Positions 24,901 to 39,392 of a DNA stretch of 64,000 nucleotides are shown in pieces (the first letter of the stretch is position 1; each line of letters begins with the position of its first letter). Both the position numbers and the translations under genes were made by a program. This DNA is from Triops longicaudatus (Eukaryota > Arthropoda > Branchiopoda > Notostraca > Triopsidae): contig JAGQDJ010000260.1 in NCBI GenBank assembly GCA_022885665.1, forward strand, positions 1,488,001 through 1,552,000, read 5' to 3'. The notes below the pieces were generated by a model. That model ran no database searches. It saw only the letters and a list, made by a program, of their open reading frames with translations, and was not told the origin of the DNA.

Positions 24901-27900
24901 ACGGAAAAGGCCGTCTTCCTTAAAAACTCACCCAACCCATAGCAACTGGAAATTCGTTCCTCTTTTCATTCTTGAGAAACGAGGGAAAATGGAGCCAAAA
25001 CAGCTTCATCGGAGGCTCTTTCTCTCGGTTTTCGAACCTGTCAATCAACAACTAAGATCTTCCCCAAGAAAACAAAGTTAGAGAAGGATCCTGGTGGAAT
25101 CCTCCACATTGGAATCCGCACATTGCTGCTGAGCCAAGTCCATCTGCTAACCATTCGGCAACTTTCCCAAGCAAGCGATCCTGAAAATGCATTTGGGTTA
25201 TTCCTCAAAAAGAACAGAAAGAGTGAGGTTGATGGTTCATCTAGGCGGCTTATGATTGTGCCTCACGAACCGCTGCAGCTTCCCAGCAGGAGTTCTCGTT
25301 CTTGGAGCTTTTAACCTGGGCTGTGGCAATATCAAATCTCGCTCATTTCTCCTGCTTCTACTTCGTTTCTGCTCTCAGGGGAGAAAAAAATTAAACCTGA
25401 GACTGCGAATAATTATCACGTCAAAAAATCTTCCTCGAGTTTCCCACACAGGACTTTCCCCCTCTTTTTTTTAACCAGCGAACAGGCTCAGGAGAATAGG
25501 GAAAAAATACCTTGAAAGCGAACGGTAGCTAAATTAAAAATTAACAAAGAGCGCCGAAATAAAATTCATGTACGGGTTGAAAATTACAGAGTCATCATCC
25601 TTCGCCTTAACATTTTGGGGCAGGTGGCCGTTTTTTTCGTTGTCCGTTCAAGAAAAGTCGAATGCCTCCCGGTAGCACCTGCCCGTACAAACAGAAACGC
25701 ACAACACTTTTTTTCCGGTACGCTGTATCAGTAAATGAACGACAATGTACTGCGTTGGTCCAAAACGAGAAGTTTGTGCGGGGGCTGTGTGGGCGGGGAG
25801 CGACCCCAGAGGGGGTTAAAACTTTGAACGGCGCGGAAAGCACGTTAGCGTTCTTAAATACGTGTCTAAACGGACGTTACTAATAAGGGAGACACCGCAT
25901 ACGCACTTTACTTCTCTTAACAGCAAAAAAGGAAAAAGGGCTGATCCATATTCTGTCTTCTTAAGGGCAGTGCCCAGCATATTAACGTCATGACAAATGG
26001 CTCTCTCCACGAGTTTTAGTCACCCCAGTTCAACAACATCTTGAGGCCTCTCGCACCTTGGTGAATTTTCTTTGGTCTCATTGAAAACTTGCTAAAGGGA
26101 TCTACGCGAGACAGTTTGATATCACGAGTGCAAATAACCTGCAGGACATACTTATACGATTTTATATGTGGCATTTAGTACAACAAGCTGAAAGTCAACT
26201 GGGTGTGCGGCGAGGAAGAAAAAGTGGCGGCGAAAAGCAAGCTAACAGAGGCTGGGGCTTCTTATCAGTACAATTAAGTAGCCCCGGTGCTTTACAATCA
26301 TTATCCATTCTTCATGGTCGGTACGGTGGTCCAGGCTTGAGGTGCGGACTCTGCACTAAGCTCCCTACAGGTTTTAGGCCTAATCAATTAAGACTTCCCC
26401 ACCCCGAATTCGCCGTCGTCCTCGCTAGGCTTACAAGCAGTACACGGTCCGGACACTGTTACGGCTATTTGGCTCAGGAGCGCTTGAGCAACACTTTTCT
26501 GAGCTTCCTTATCCTTCCAGGGTGTCTGAAAAAAATAACTTCATAGCTAATGAAGTTTTAACCGAGTCGACAAGGTTAGATCGCAACCCAATTTAAAAGG
26601 CTAAGAAAGAAATGGTGATCCTCGCTAAGCTCACAACATTGCAGTAAAATAGGGTGTAACAAGTGGTTCGTAACGAAAGACCGAACTGCATGTTGCGATA
26701 TTTAGACGCGTCATAGCGTAGTGCTTTTCAGAATAATTATTATAATAAAACAATTTACGGTAACAGCTGCAAATTAAGATATTAAACAATCAGATAAAAA
26801 TAATAAAATTGTTTTAATAATTGTTTGAAAATTGTTTTAATAGTACGTTCGTAAAACGGAAGAGAGTGGGAATTTTCCCCAGTTTCAAATCCATCTGGCC
26901 CTACAGTGATTATATATAGCCCTGTACCTTGCACTAACATTGATACAAGTTTATTTACATAGCGGTTTAAGCTTGAGGCATTTAATATTGTTCTTTTGAC
27001 AACTTCCTTTTTCCGATCCATGACAAATGTGTCAAATTTCCCATAGTAAACGGGCTCCGTGGCAAGTAACGTGGTTGTTGTGTGCAAATCCCTTATCGTG
27101 GCAGAATACCAATGTCAAATTTCCGTTCAAAACACTTTCTCAAAATTGCCAACCATTTTATAATTTTGAGGTAGGCGGATAGAAAGATTCAGCTGGAGAC
27201 CTGGCTGAGCTTTGAAAAGAAGGAGTGTCTGGGAGGTCTTTGAGGGGAGGCCCCATCGCTCATTCGGGTGCGAAGGCTCTCCTCAGGGAGTCCACCACTA
27301 GATTCCTAGTCTTATACGCTCGACGCTCTCCCCGGCTGCTGCTTCTTGAGCTTCCCCTTCGGTTCGAGCTCTCCGGCTGCAGGTAAAAATTTTCCAAGCA
27401 AGGCACCTCCAAATCGGTTCGGACATGGCCTCTTTGCTCCCTGCGTTCATTTCCGTGCCGTGAGAAGATCTTTCCGATCCTTCGGTTTGGCGGCCCTCAA
27501 ACTACGGAAAATGCTTGCACATCAAAGCGCTGATTGAAGAAGTGTAAAGCTGGCTGGGTCCACCTGAAAGCTGTTGAAACTATGAGTTCCCCACGCTCTC
27601 AATTTCTTAGCCATTCTAATCAATTTGAAAGACCCCTTATTTATAAAGACCCTAGTTTAACAAACTAACCGCCAGTCGATCGATCTATCTATCAGAACCT
27701 GCTTGAACATCCATTGCGCGTTCCACCCGCACCGTCAGTGGCTTCACACAACGCCTGCGAGGGGAAAACACTCTTTTCCAGGAACCGGACAAGACTCCCG
27801 AAGGATGGAAGCAGGGATTGCCATAAAAGAGCCATATTTCGTGGTGTCGCTGGGGCAGCGAGTGTCACTTTGACAACCAGGTCGCGATGCTAATGAGAAG

Positions 27901-30900
27901 AGCTGGAGGGAGGCCCCAAACGTGAACACCCGAACTCGACGTTTCCAGCCTACTCACCCAAAAGTAACGCAAGGGGGAGCACAGAACGACCGTAAAGCCT
28001 TTCCTCCCCCCCTTTGCCTCCTAAAGGTGCTCGAAAGGCTACACAGTTTCTACTTGGATTCTCCGCTTAAAATCTCCCCCAGTGGAACCTCACCAGCCAG
28101 CTGAGTTGGCTTGCATGACACGGGAAAACGGGCTCCGAAAAGGAAGGAATGTTTCTTGCTACTGGGAGGTCCTCTTGTTGGCAAGGCCTCGTAAGACTTT
28201 TGCTTGCACTAAGGTGTGCATAATGAGTAGGGAGGCAACACCTCAACTGACAAATAAACTAGCTTTCCGTACCTCTAAAAAGCCGCCAATATTGACTTTA
28301 CGACTACTGTGAAACCCGGAGACGATAAAAAATTGTCGCTGGCGCAACAAAAATTTTACACACAAAGTCCATGTTCAAGGGTATAACCCCGTGGGCGATC
28401 TTCCGTTTTGGTGTGTGCAAATTGTGCAAATTAAGTCACAAAAGGTTGGAGTTTTCGTTTCGTTAGCACATATTACTGTTGTGCAGACTAAGCTAAATAC
28501 ACGACAGAGACGCAAAGATAAAAAGGAACAAAATAAATGGAGGGGAAAGGTTAAAAAAAAGACTCAAGGCGAAATAAAAGGTATAGAGCGTTTCGAATGA
28601 AAAGTACTTCACGGTAGGTTGTGTCATGCTCTGCAGCTCTTGATCTCATCCATTATCCCAGTCACAACACGTCTTTTCCAAAAACAGGCGAAAAAAACGG
28701 GTCAGATTTGGGCTCCCACAAGTGTCCAGCCAGGTGACCAGGGAAGTTGCGTTGAAAAGCTCGAAAACTTCTTTCAAAATTCTGAGCAACAATGAGTTTA
28801 TTTTTCAGACTGCGAAACCGTCCAAATCGGAAGCTATTGACCAGGCTTTTTTTTCTATTTTGTAAACAATGTAGCGTGGGGAAGTAAAAGATTTTGTGCA
28901 TAGAATTAGCCACGGAAAGTCTATCCCTCCGGGTAAGTGCCTTGAGTCTGGGAGACTGCTTGGCGCCTATCTGGGAGGGCATTTGACCTGCTGCAATAAC
29001 AATACGACTTGTCGTGGCTCTTTCTGACTCCCTTTCACCCAAGCCAAGCGAAGAAGAACAAGAATCATAAAAAAGACAGCCATTGTCAGTTTTCTCCCCA
29101 GCGTACACAAGAGACAGTATGGCGTCCATCCTAAAAAGTGTTTCACCCTCAAACTGCCCAATTTCCGTTTGTTGTTAAAGTTTCAATCCCGGGTCTGCTA
29201 GTGCTTTCTTCTTATGCGATTTCCAGCTAAACAGAGGGGTTTGTTGAGAGGGGACGATAAGCCAGGTTCTGGATGACAGAGCCAACAAGGAAGGCCGTGT
29301 TGGACGATTTGCTTACACGTTTTGACGATTGCTATCTTTACAGAGGCATTATAATTACAAATTGTCCTTCGGGAAGGTGCGGTAGGGGGGAGACACTTCT
29401 CCCTTTTAAGCTGCTGCAAAAATATACCTACTTGGCATGGACATTTTTGGTCCAGCAGTTGATGGGCATGCCCGATTAGGATCCTGAGTTGTGTTCTAAG
29501 GTGGCTGACGGCTAGGATACCGAGGGACCTCCCGCAGGATAAGCTTGCACTACACCTTGTTCAGCTCAAGGTACGAACCATGTATCGGACACAGATGTCG
29601 AAGCTCAGATACAGCACGACAGGGTGGATAAGGAAGGACATGTACAAGATACGGCAGCCCGTTTAAAAAGCACCGAACAAACTCGTCCCCTTTCCACTCA
29701 AATGCATCGCACATTGTTCCTGCTTTTTCTGCCATCAACTCCTTGTTCAAATGTGAAAATTGCTGCACTCCCCCGCAGCTCGCCAAAGACAAGGGTCAAC
29801 CTACATGTTTAACAGATGAGTAGTGTTTCGCGTTCTCAGAAGAAAACTCCGGGAATAGAAATATAGCCTTTTTATGGATTAAGTATGTAACCGAATATTT
29901 AGATTAAAAAAAAAATATGAAATACCTCCAAGCGATCAAAAGATAATTTCTCACGGATGTTCACTGTTATTTTAAGTAACTTGATATGTAACACTGTTTA
30001 ATTTTATGCTTTCCTAGCTTTACGGTAGGAAAATATTATTTTGTCATTTATATTTCCTTTTTTAGTGCGTTTGATTTCATGAATAAATCACATTTTTGCC
30101 AATCTAGAAGTGTCGTAATTACAATCGAGAAATGTAATAAGTTACTAAAAAATGAGGGGCTTATTTGAATTAACGCTATTTTAGTAGGTTGAAAAACATT
30201 GTAAGATTGCATTGAGATATGAAAGATGATGCGTCAATAGAGTACAAATTCTAATCTCTTTAGCACCCGGTCGATTTGCTTTTTGCCTTTAGATTTTGTC
30301 TGTCGTCTTTTTTCTGCCTATTTTCTGATTTCATATAGACGAGCAAAATCACAGAATTTTTGTGATTTTATTTACTGTAACTCATAACTGCAGTGATATA
30401 CTTCATCACTGCAACTTGTGTTTGCACCTATGAACGAAGGGCATTAAAAGATAAGATGCTGAATTGTTGATGGAAAGGTGATAAAACTTTTATGCAAAAG
30501 CATGTAAGAAAGAAGTTAGCGTCATAATTTATAGCCACGCAGCCACTCCTCTTACTCAACAATGTATACCATCCATAAACGTTTACATAGACTTCCCTAT
30601 TGTTAACTTAAATCTCTTTTAGAAAGGAATAAATAGCACTTAGCTTCTTACAATGAAACACTTCAACAGAGGAAAGAAAGCTTATATTTCCATCAACTTA
30701 CAAGCAACTGTAAAATTGAAACCACATCACTAAGTGCTCATAAAACTGCAACACATAGAGCGACAACAGTAGTAACCGAAAAGATACATTCATTTTTCCT
30801 TTGTAAGCCATCAAATCGGTACTTGGCCATCTTTTAAACTCAATTGTACATCTTTTCTTCAATGCGAAGCAAATAGAAAACTAAGATTTTATTACTACTC

Positions 30901-31189
30901 CCAAATTATTTCCCCGCACCCTTGTTGAGGGATTAAAAAACTGTCAAATTTTACTTAGGGTTCGTCAGCCGTAAACATACCAAGCAAGGTAGCTTATTTG
31001 AGTGAAGCCCTAAATCAAATACTTTTCAATACAGGACCAACCTGAGGCACAAGACAATTTAAACCGTGCATTTTTCTCTTTTGATCTCATTTCGCTTCTT
31101 GCGGGTCCATAAGCACGCTTAAGGGCCCATGCTTTATCATATTGCCTACTCTACTGACTGTAAATAGTTGCAGTACTCATGTTTGTTAC
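18961..31189. other. Gene-free stretch downstream of SoxB1
   Basis: About 12 kb without a recognisable exon, RNA gene or transposon protein. A Cys-rich open frame with a hydrophobic start (19603-19833 minus) has no ATG. A 155-aa open frame (28662-29129 minus) has no recognisable motif. Pyrimidine-rich sequence lies at about 20340-20460. A small perfect hairpin (gtagtca / tgactac, 22705-22722) is present. GC-richer blocks lie near 26170-26520 and 27180-28110. AT-rich DNA lies near 29860-30700. Regulatory DNA for SoxB1 is possible but not shown. Confidence 0.4.
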
Positions 31190-31332
31190 CAGTGCTGACG
31201 CAGTGGGTCCTATCTCTCATGTGAATCCGTAAGGCGTCCATAACCTGGGCCTCCACACGGCAGGAGGTCCACACCAAACTGCAAGTTTTACAAGCTCCAG
31301 GTTTGCGCCTCAAGACGACGGAACGTGAAGCA
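31190..31332 (-). CDS. Candidate orphan exon with CxxC...HxxxxxH zinc-finger-like pattern
   Basis: On the minus strand an acceptor-like sequence (ttttcagtcccttcag) precedes an open segment of 143 nt, followed by a donor-like CTG|GTAACA. Translated in its open frame it gives about 47 residues. These contain ACKTCSLVWTSC (CxxC) and, 19 residues after the second Cys, HMRDRTHC (HxxxxxH). The first half resembles matrin/U1-type zinc fingers (C-x2-C, then S and AQ before the histidines), but the Cys-His gap is longer than in that family. No neighbouring exon of the same gene was found. It may be a chance open segment. Confidence 0.25.
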
Positions 31333-32862
31333 CTGAAGGGACTGAAAACATTAACACCCGAAAGCACCTGGAATGTAGGGGGTATTTTGTATTCCTTGTA
31401 CCTGTAAAAACTTCATTTTTTTACTTTTTCTTTTACACCTGCAACTTCATTAGACAAGGACCAAAAGCTAGAAAAAAATTGGGAAGACCGACCCCAAACC
31501 GGGAGTGAGAAATAAAAAAGAATGAGTAACAGGGCAAGTCACGTCTGTAGCCATGTACCTTTGGATACCCATTCCGCTAGTACTCCTTATCTAAAACCAA
31601 CCCTCAAGGTTAACCTCCCAGGATGGACTCGAAGTGCAACTCCGATTTTCCGAATTTCCGATAACCAAGAACAACGAAAAAGGGAAGGACGCATTGGAAC
31701 GGTAAATACTCTAATTACTCTGTTGTACAGAGCAAAAAGGCGTCGGACTACATCATTGTGTTATTGCAATAAAACCGGCTTGTGATTGGGCTGTGAAGCC
31801 CAACTCGATTTTCGTTGTTGCGGTTCGGTCTAATGGAATCGCAATTCGGATAATTGAAACTTCCTCCGCAGTAGTTAAGGAACAGATGGAGTTATTGAGA
31901 GATAAGGAGGGTGGGAAACTAAGGGGACTTTTAAAAGGTGGGTTCTAGTGAAAAATGATGGACATGTATTCCAAATATTTTAATGGATTCTCACCGACAC
32001 AACGTCTCAATCGACGTTAAAGCAAACGCTCTTTAGCTTGTGAAAAGTACTTCATCCTGCTTCCATAGGCTTTCTGTATCAAGAAATGAGCAGTATCACT
32101 TTTCAGTATTACCAATCAAATGGACTAGAAACAAACATTCGAGCCAACAGGGATTTCAAATCAATAAGAGTGGGTGAAAGTCTGCGTGAAGGTACCTCGC
32201 CAGAATTACTGAAAGAGAAATAAAATACTTTTACACATTCTTTATGATCTCAAAGCTTAACATCCGCAATAGGCGAAAGCCCACGCGGTCAGTCAATAAA
32301 AAAAAAAAGATTAACATGCAACCAGCGGAGATATCAATTCAATTACATTTTTTGTTTGAATAATTTTTTTTGTTTGGGTAATAATTTTTCGAACTATAAT
32401 GTGAGTTTGAACTATTTACCATTGACGTAACCAATAAAAGTTACCGGTTACAACTTGTTTAATAATAAGAAACTTATGACACTACGTATACATTGGCATT
32501 GCGCGCATAAGCAGTACGATGACAAGCAAAGAAAACCTCGGTACTTTCCTATGTGCAATTAGTACGGATCTCATGTGTCGAACTGAAAAGTAAAACAAAG
32601 AACAGTGTTATGGGGACAACTTGGCACTTGTGTCGAGTTGCGTGCGACCGTCTCGTGATCCCGGGCTTTTCCGTCCCTTAGATTGAGTTTTAACCCTAGG
32701 GTGACCCCTTACTCTGCCCCTCCCCTAAGGCAACATTGCGTGCTGCCAGCAGCACCAAAAGACCATCATCCCCTTAGCCACCATCGGCGAGAGACTATTT
32801 ATGCTAATAACACCTGGTTTTCCCCATAAAAAATGTGTTCTTGGTCGCTGTATGAGAACAGT

Positions 32863-32882
32863 AAAAAAAAATATATATATAT
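32863..32882. repeat. A8 followed by (AT)n microsatellite
   Basis: A run of A followed directly by alternating AT (about six units). A simple repeat with no evidence of function. Confidence 0.85.
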
Positions 32883-35800
32883 TTTGTCGCCGAGTTTTTT
32901 CTCTTTTGCCATTAGACAAAATCGTACCCATGTCCCAGAGGCTATACAGCCAAGTTAGCTCGAAGTTATAACTTGTTGGAGCTCCTTCATTAATTGAAAG
33001 GCCCATAAAACGGACACCAGGAACTATGAAAGAGAGAAAACGCAATGGTAAGTTTCAACTATGAAAATTACCTCCTTTACTACAGTACGAAAGCAATAAC
33101 GATTTGAAATCTTCCATTTTTACACAGTAGCTCGGAATCTTTCTTCAGGGTCCCTCGTCTTTCATTTGCGCGGGGCCATTAAATTCTCGCTAATCACGCA
33201 GTATTTAATAAGAAAGAACCTGCCACGCAACGAACCCGAACCCGCGTACCGCTTATAAATCCGTAAAGAGATAAGATGCGAAAGAACGCACCGAAAAGGG
33301 AAGTTCTAAAAAAAATGTGTTCAGAATCTTAGGGGTTAAAGGCGAAAAACGTAGAGGGAGAGACTTTTACCTGAAACACTTTGGACTGGCGTGAAAAATG
33401 AGCTGGGATGAGCTCCTTGGCAATTACTTTTTGCTGAATCATGTCTACGCAATTAGATTGATACCAATTGTATACTTGGCTTTCAAACCATTTTTGTTTT
33501 GCTTCTTAATAAAAATTACCCTAGGGTATTAAAAATGTGGAGAATTCTCCAAGAATGTTGAGATGTAGACTATGCCATAAATGACGGTTAATAAGTCATT
33601 AATCTTTTCTTGAAAACTGGAACATCTTGACTTTAACGATACGAGGTTTTCACTTTTTTTTACAAATTACTCCTTGACTGACAATTTTTCTTTGTTGCTC
33701 AGGGGAGGGCACTTTCTTTCGTTGTGTAAACGTGAAGGAGGAGGGGAGAAGAATGGGAGTAACATCCAAGACTGGATCTATCAACTTGTCCTAGTAACGC
33801 GACCGTAATCTCATGACAGCTATCTGTATAGCACTTTTTCTATAAATCACGACGGGATGGTGGATTTGAATCTTGCTGGTGGGAACTTGGGTTGAGGCGT
33901 GAAGGGTGAAACTTGAGAAACTCGTTCAAATAACCAGTGCGGTCGGGCCATTTTGCGGGGAACACCAAATATCGTATGTAGCATGATGGGATGTCGACAT
34001 CGATATAGCTTTGGGATAAGCCCAAGCCGCCTATTTGCAACGCCGAGCCGTGCCGACGTCCATCTTCGGAGCTTTAACTCCCTATGCCATCAGACGTGTA
34101 AGAACAAGCCGCAATCTCTTATATATGTATATATAAAAAAAGAACGTGTACCGGGACTTGGGACTCCATGGGGAGAAACAAAACGCAAAGGCCAATTCAC
34201 GCCTCTTTCACCTGTAATTCCCCTCATCATTGCTTACAAACCGTTACTAAAAACGGAAAGTTGCGTCTTTCATCCCACCCAATACGTTTCCTCTTTTTTG
34301 CGCTTGAATAGATAACACAAGTGACCCAAAAACTAACACTCGCGTCTTCGAAGGCACGAACTTAGTCTTTTTAATCTGATTACTAAAATTTGTAGCTTTT
34401 AACGAGCTTTTTTAGCGAGTATCTCTGGGCAATTGACGTCAGAGGCATGATACGAAGGGGTGTATCAAGCAACGTACCCAAGAGTTTACATGTCGTGGGT
34501 CATTGGAAAGGTTATTGGCGTTCAAAATATACAGCTTTGCGAGGAATCAACCTGGAGTATTGTTGACAGTCATTTTTTAAACGTTTTATAATTTGATGTC
34601 AGTTACAAGTCCTGTGTGGTGTTTCCAGACTATATGATTTTTTTATTACGAAGTCACCTTGGAATTTCGCTAACTAATTGTTGACATTTTAATCTTGTAT
34701 TTTAACAGTTTACAAAAAAAAAGCTCCTCTCCCCTTATAATCCCATTCAAGTCAAATGTATATAAGTGCTGTAAATTACCGAACGAAAGTCCATCATAAG
34801 CTTACTGTTATGTGACATAATGTATATATTTGTTATTGTTTTAACTGTTACATCAACAACTATTAAAGTGAACGATGTACGGCAACGAGCAAAGCTCACG
34901 CCGATGAAATAAATAAATTAAAAAAAAAAACAGTTTTCAAACGCACAACTAGAAAAGTGGACGCAATGAATTTGTACTTTCATTTCGCTAAGTAGGATTG
35001 TATTAAAAATTCTGGAATTAAAATAAAACATTCTAGGAAGAAGCGTCCTCTTGCGAAATACAGCACATTTAGAGACATATCTTCTTTATTTTCCTTGTAA
35101 TTTAGCGTGACAGGAACATGTTGGACACCACACTGCACAGACTTAACTGTTATATCTTTGAAACAGAATAGGAAACTAAATTAAAAGCAGTAAACAAATT
35201 TTGTTTGTTGCCCTATGTAACACTCGAGCTTCAGCAAGCTCCTGTGTGATATCAGGCTGGGATCTGAGATCCCCCGTAAATGAGTTGGATAAAACAATTA
35301 CACAGCCAGCGTAAAGGCGTGTAGAACAGCTGAGTAGAGCAGACTATGACCATTAAAATTTGGAAGGGTGGATGAGTTTCAGAGAAAAGCAACAAGGGTG
35401 GAAAGAGCTGAGGGCTAATTTATAGGATCCATTTAGCAAAATGTAAACGCCTTATCTTCCTTACAGAGCTTCCCCACAAACCCGATGTTGACATAGAAGC
35501 TTTGGCATTTGCCAACTGTCTTTTTCCCCACATACACTTTCAAACTTTTCAGAGACCTTTTTAAAGCTTTCGCTTCAAGTGTAATTATAACTGGCGTCGT
35601 AAAGACACGCGTTCGACGATTTCTATACGAAACGAAAGTAATAATAACACAAGGCAATAAAAGCTATCATTCTCCGTCCGTCCCCTCTTCATTCAAACTT
35701 AACGCATACAACCGTCCATAAAAGGCTGAAGTACTATGAAACGCTACAAAATGTACCCACTTTGAAGTCGAATTTCCTGCTAAAACGTTCTGCCTTCATT

Positions 35801-38800
35801 CAATGACATAAAAAACAGAAACCAAATTCAGTTTCTGCGTTAAACCTTTGTAAAAAAAAGCAAACCCTCCAAGCAGTGAAGAACCAACGAAAGAAAAGGC
35901 TTTCCCCATGCTAACGTTGCAAATCCTGAAAGGATAGTCCGGATCGTGAAATGTCTAATTTTGTTATTTATAAAAGTGTGACGTCACCAATTATCCCCCG
36001 CACTAAATTCTTAAAGCTGCAGTTTCCGAACACGCAATCCAACTCGTCTGAAACACCACTGCTTTGCAGAAAAAAAGTGACCGTAAAAACGAAAAATCCA
36101 AATAAAATAAATTTCCAAGTCTATGACGCGCGTTGCCTATGAAAGCAAAGTTGAAGCTATTACACAGGAGGGGATGCATGCAAATGAACCTCACGAAATG
36201 TCTCCTTCTTTTCGGTACGGGCTGGGGGTTCAACAGGGTGTAGCACCAAAGGTGTTGACCCCCTTCGGTTTTAAGCTATGTCGGCCAACACCTTACTTGG
36301 CGATCCCCTACTGCTTGCCTTTAACATTGCCCATTTTTCTGACCGCTTTTTTTTATTTTCCCCGTAAAACTTCAAACTTCACCCCCAGTGCTCCAAGAGT
36401 CTACTTACCCTGTCCATAAAAAAATCTGCTGTAACACGCTATAGTACTTACAATCTAAAGTCGCCTGGAAATTTCACATTTTTGCAACATTAAAGTTGTT
36501 TATTTTTGGCAGGCATTTTTTGGCCAGAAATACAGTTAAAAGAGCGAAAAAATTATACAGAACTTAACCCTGTGATAGGTCTAGGTTGAACTAGTTAAGA
36601 TCCTAAATCCCCGAGTTCCGGAATGAGTTTTTCCAAGGCACGAGATTTATGTGTCTTTCACACCTGGGCGTCGCAACTCCGTGTCCCTCATCCCTGGTAG
36701 GGGTCCTTGTCACGGGGCGAAAGCAGTGACACACTGAGGCTCTTTCCAGAACCCCCAAACGCGCTTGGCTGCAGCCTCGTGTCAATGCGCTATCTCTATC
36801 TTAGGAATTCTCGCATTTCTAACGCATAAACAGACTCCACTCCGACTTGTTCTGAAACAACTTCATCAGCGTGCAAAACTTACGTACCTAACTAAACGGG
36901 AGAAGCTTAGATCTGTTTCAGGGAGCAATAATGACTAGGATAGAAGTCATCCGCGAAGCCTGCGGCGGTGTTGGATGCGGTACAACAAAACTTTGGGGAG
37001 TTCCAACCCCTTTTGCTACAGCTGCAGGGTAGACATCTCACTGGGGAGTTTGGGACTTGGCTCTCTCTGACGCTATAATTCAGTTAATAACTTACGTGGC
37101 TGTCTATCTTACCCTTAATTACGCCGCAACCACAACAGAATGGGCTTCTTCATAAACCCGTCTCTCTTTGCTGCCTTGCCTCTTCTCTCATGCTACTGCT
37201 CTCATCTTCCAAGATCAGTTCGACATCCTTTAGCCCTAAGCGTCATAAACTTTTCTTTCGGAAGTGGATACAAAACTCAGTTCGGAAAAATGAACGCCAA
37301 AAATTAAGCCAGTTTTATTATAACAGCACTGCCCGGTTGTTTAGCCACTTAGCTAGAACATGGCTTCACAAACTTTTGGAACGTTATTAGTCCATGATTT
37401 TTCTCTCAAACAGGCTCGTGTTATATGCTTTAGCCTTTACAAGAACCCTCATTATAACTATAACTTTGGAATTTTTTAAAAGCGCTTTTAATACCTTAAA
37501 CAAAAGGCAAGCTTAAACTGAGCCTATGTTTAAAGTTAAGATAGAAATCATTCCCGGCCTCAACTTTCGGAAAACTTGCTCTAAAAGCTGACTAGGCACG
37601 CTAAACAGCCTATCCCGTTTCATGAGTTGAATCATCACGTGTTTCGACTATGTTTATGAAACGTTACAACAAAGGTCCTTTTTTATAGTTACGCGTTTTG
37701 CAAACATTTCTCTCCACAACTTTGTCCTTGTGTTTGTAAAAAGCGGGTTTAAATGTGTAATTATTATAAGGATTTATTACGTTACAAATAATGTCATAGC
37801 AACATATCTGTCGTTATGCTGCACTTGTACTTTCCAGACGGCCTGTTGGTTTTCATACATAAAAGATCCGCACGTCTTCGTGTCCATGACACGGTGAGCG
37901 GAGACAGCACTGTATTCAATATGCATATATTGGAATCACGGTGATTTCCGTAAGTCCAAGAATTTACTAACAAACCGTCCCTAAGTATTTCGAGTGTATA
38001 TTCCTCACTCTGAAGTAAAATATACACTAATGTGAAACTGTAACCCCATTTTCTATTTAGTTCTTCACAATTTTCAGAGTTATTCGAACAAACTCTTTCG
38101 AAAGTCATATAGCTTCAATTAATAGATTTCGGCATCATTGCCTGCTCCTTCATTAGCCATTAAGTAAAAGCCTACACAACAATTACTCTCCAGCTTTTTT
38201 TTTCCTAAGAATGCCATATTTGTAAAAAAATGTAAAAAAAAAATAAATTAAAATAATATAAATTTTAAAAAAATATTCACAAATGACAGAAGTTTGTTTG
38301 ATGCTCAACACAGTTTCACACAACATGGTTTTATTAAGTTTGCGTCTAAAACTCGGGGATTGCTTTCGTGACTTCATATTCCGCTATGTCGTCCCTGACA
38401 TTTAAAATGTCAGCAACAATAAAGACGACCCTCAGGCACTTAATGCTCCACAAATTGAAGAAGATTTTTCTTGATTAGCCTAAAGACGGCCAAGTCCTAA
38501 ACGGTGAAATGGACGGTAAAAAAAAAAAGAAAAAATACGCATGACAATTACGAATAAACAAAGACAGTAATTTATTGCCTGAAATTTTTGAAGTCCAAAC
38601 TCAGCAAGGGGCAAGAGTATAAGTCAATAATTAAGGGGTATACATGTTAGCTGCAAACGTAAGGTCTTTCCGTCTCTAATATAATTCTGACTTTCCAGAA
38701 AATGTGGTCAGGAGTCACGCAAGGCTGTCAAGCCGCCTGTCAAGTCAGCTTATTTGGCCCTGATTGTGCTTAAAACTGTCATAGTCACTCTACATAATAC

Positions 38801-38884
38801 TACCTGTTTACCATATTCATTAAAGAAAAATGTGGAGTAAAGTTTACTTACCCTTGTAATTTTTCTTTTATTTTTTAATGTTTC

Positions 38885-38919
38885 TTTTATTTATTTATTT
38901 TTATTTATTTATTCATTTT
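38885..38919. repeat. (TTTA)n microsatellite
   Basis: Imperfect tandem TTTA/TTTTA units interrupted by one C near the right end. A simple repeat. Confidence 0.85.
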
Positions 38920-39369
38920 AAAGTACAGTTTACTTCATCCGAAGACGTGCACTCCGACAAGCTCTGAAACTGTAGCAGAAGCGAGTGTACGAATAGCGTG
39001 TCTGCATTTTGGGAGTGGCGGTGCAGGTAATTTCTTTAGACCGAAGCTTAAAGAGGCTCATAATTCTTTTTATCCTTGTTCTTTTCTTTTTGTCTCTCTT
39101 TTCATATGAAGAAGCCGAGGCAATGGTAAACGAAACCAGCTTCCAGAATTACGTGATTACTTCGCCACAAAAGCTCATAACTAGCCCCTTCTCACACTCC
39201 GCATATCCATATTATACACATTCACACAAGTTTCTCTTTAGGCATCCAACTCGCTCTGCTTATTACAACCCCATACCATACTTAAGAGAACAGACCCTTT
39301 TCCGTGCTCCCTTTGTTCTCCTCCACGTGGACCTGGTTGACCACGCCACCCAAGGAAACAGGTGAAAAG

Positions 39370-39392
39370 ACACACACACATACATACATACA
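39370..39392. repeat. (AC)n(ATAC)n microsatellite
   Basis: Five to six AC units followed by three TACA units. A second AC tract lies about 0.8 kb to the right. Confidence 0.85.

Noticed and set aside
26782..27087. 101-aa minus-strand frame with protein-like composition
   Set aside because: Starts at TTG, no convincing acceptor or family similarity, and ends in AT-rich low-complexity sequence.
28662..29129. 155-aa minus-strand ORF with ATG
   Set aside because: No motif or splice or poly(A) support. Length is at the edge of chance for this amount and composition of DNA.
39009..39365. Frame with a strong hydrophobic segment, signal-peptide-like
   Set aside because: Starts at TTG. The hydrophobic run comes from a T-rich stretch, and no downstream domain is recognised.
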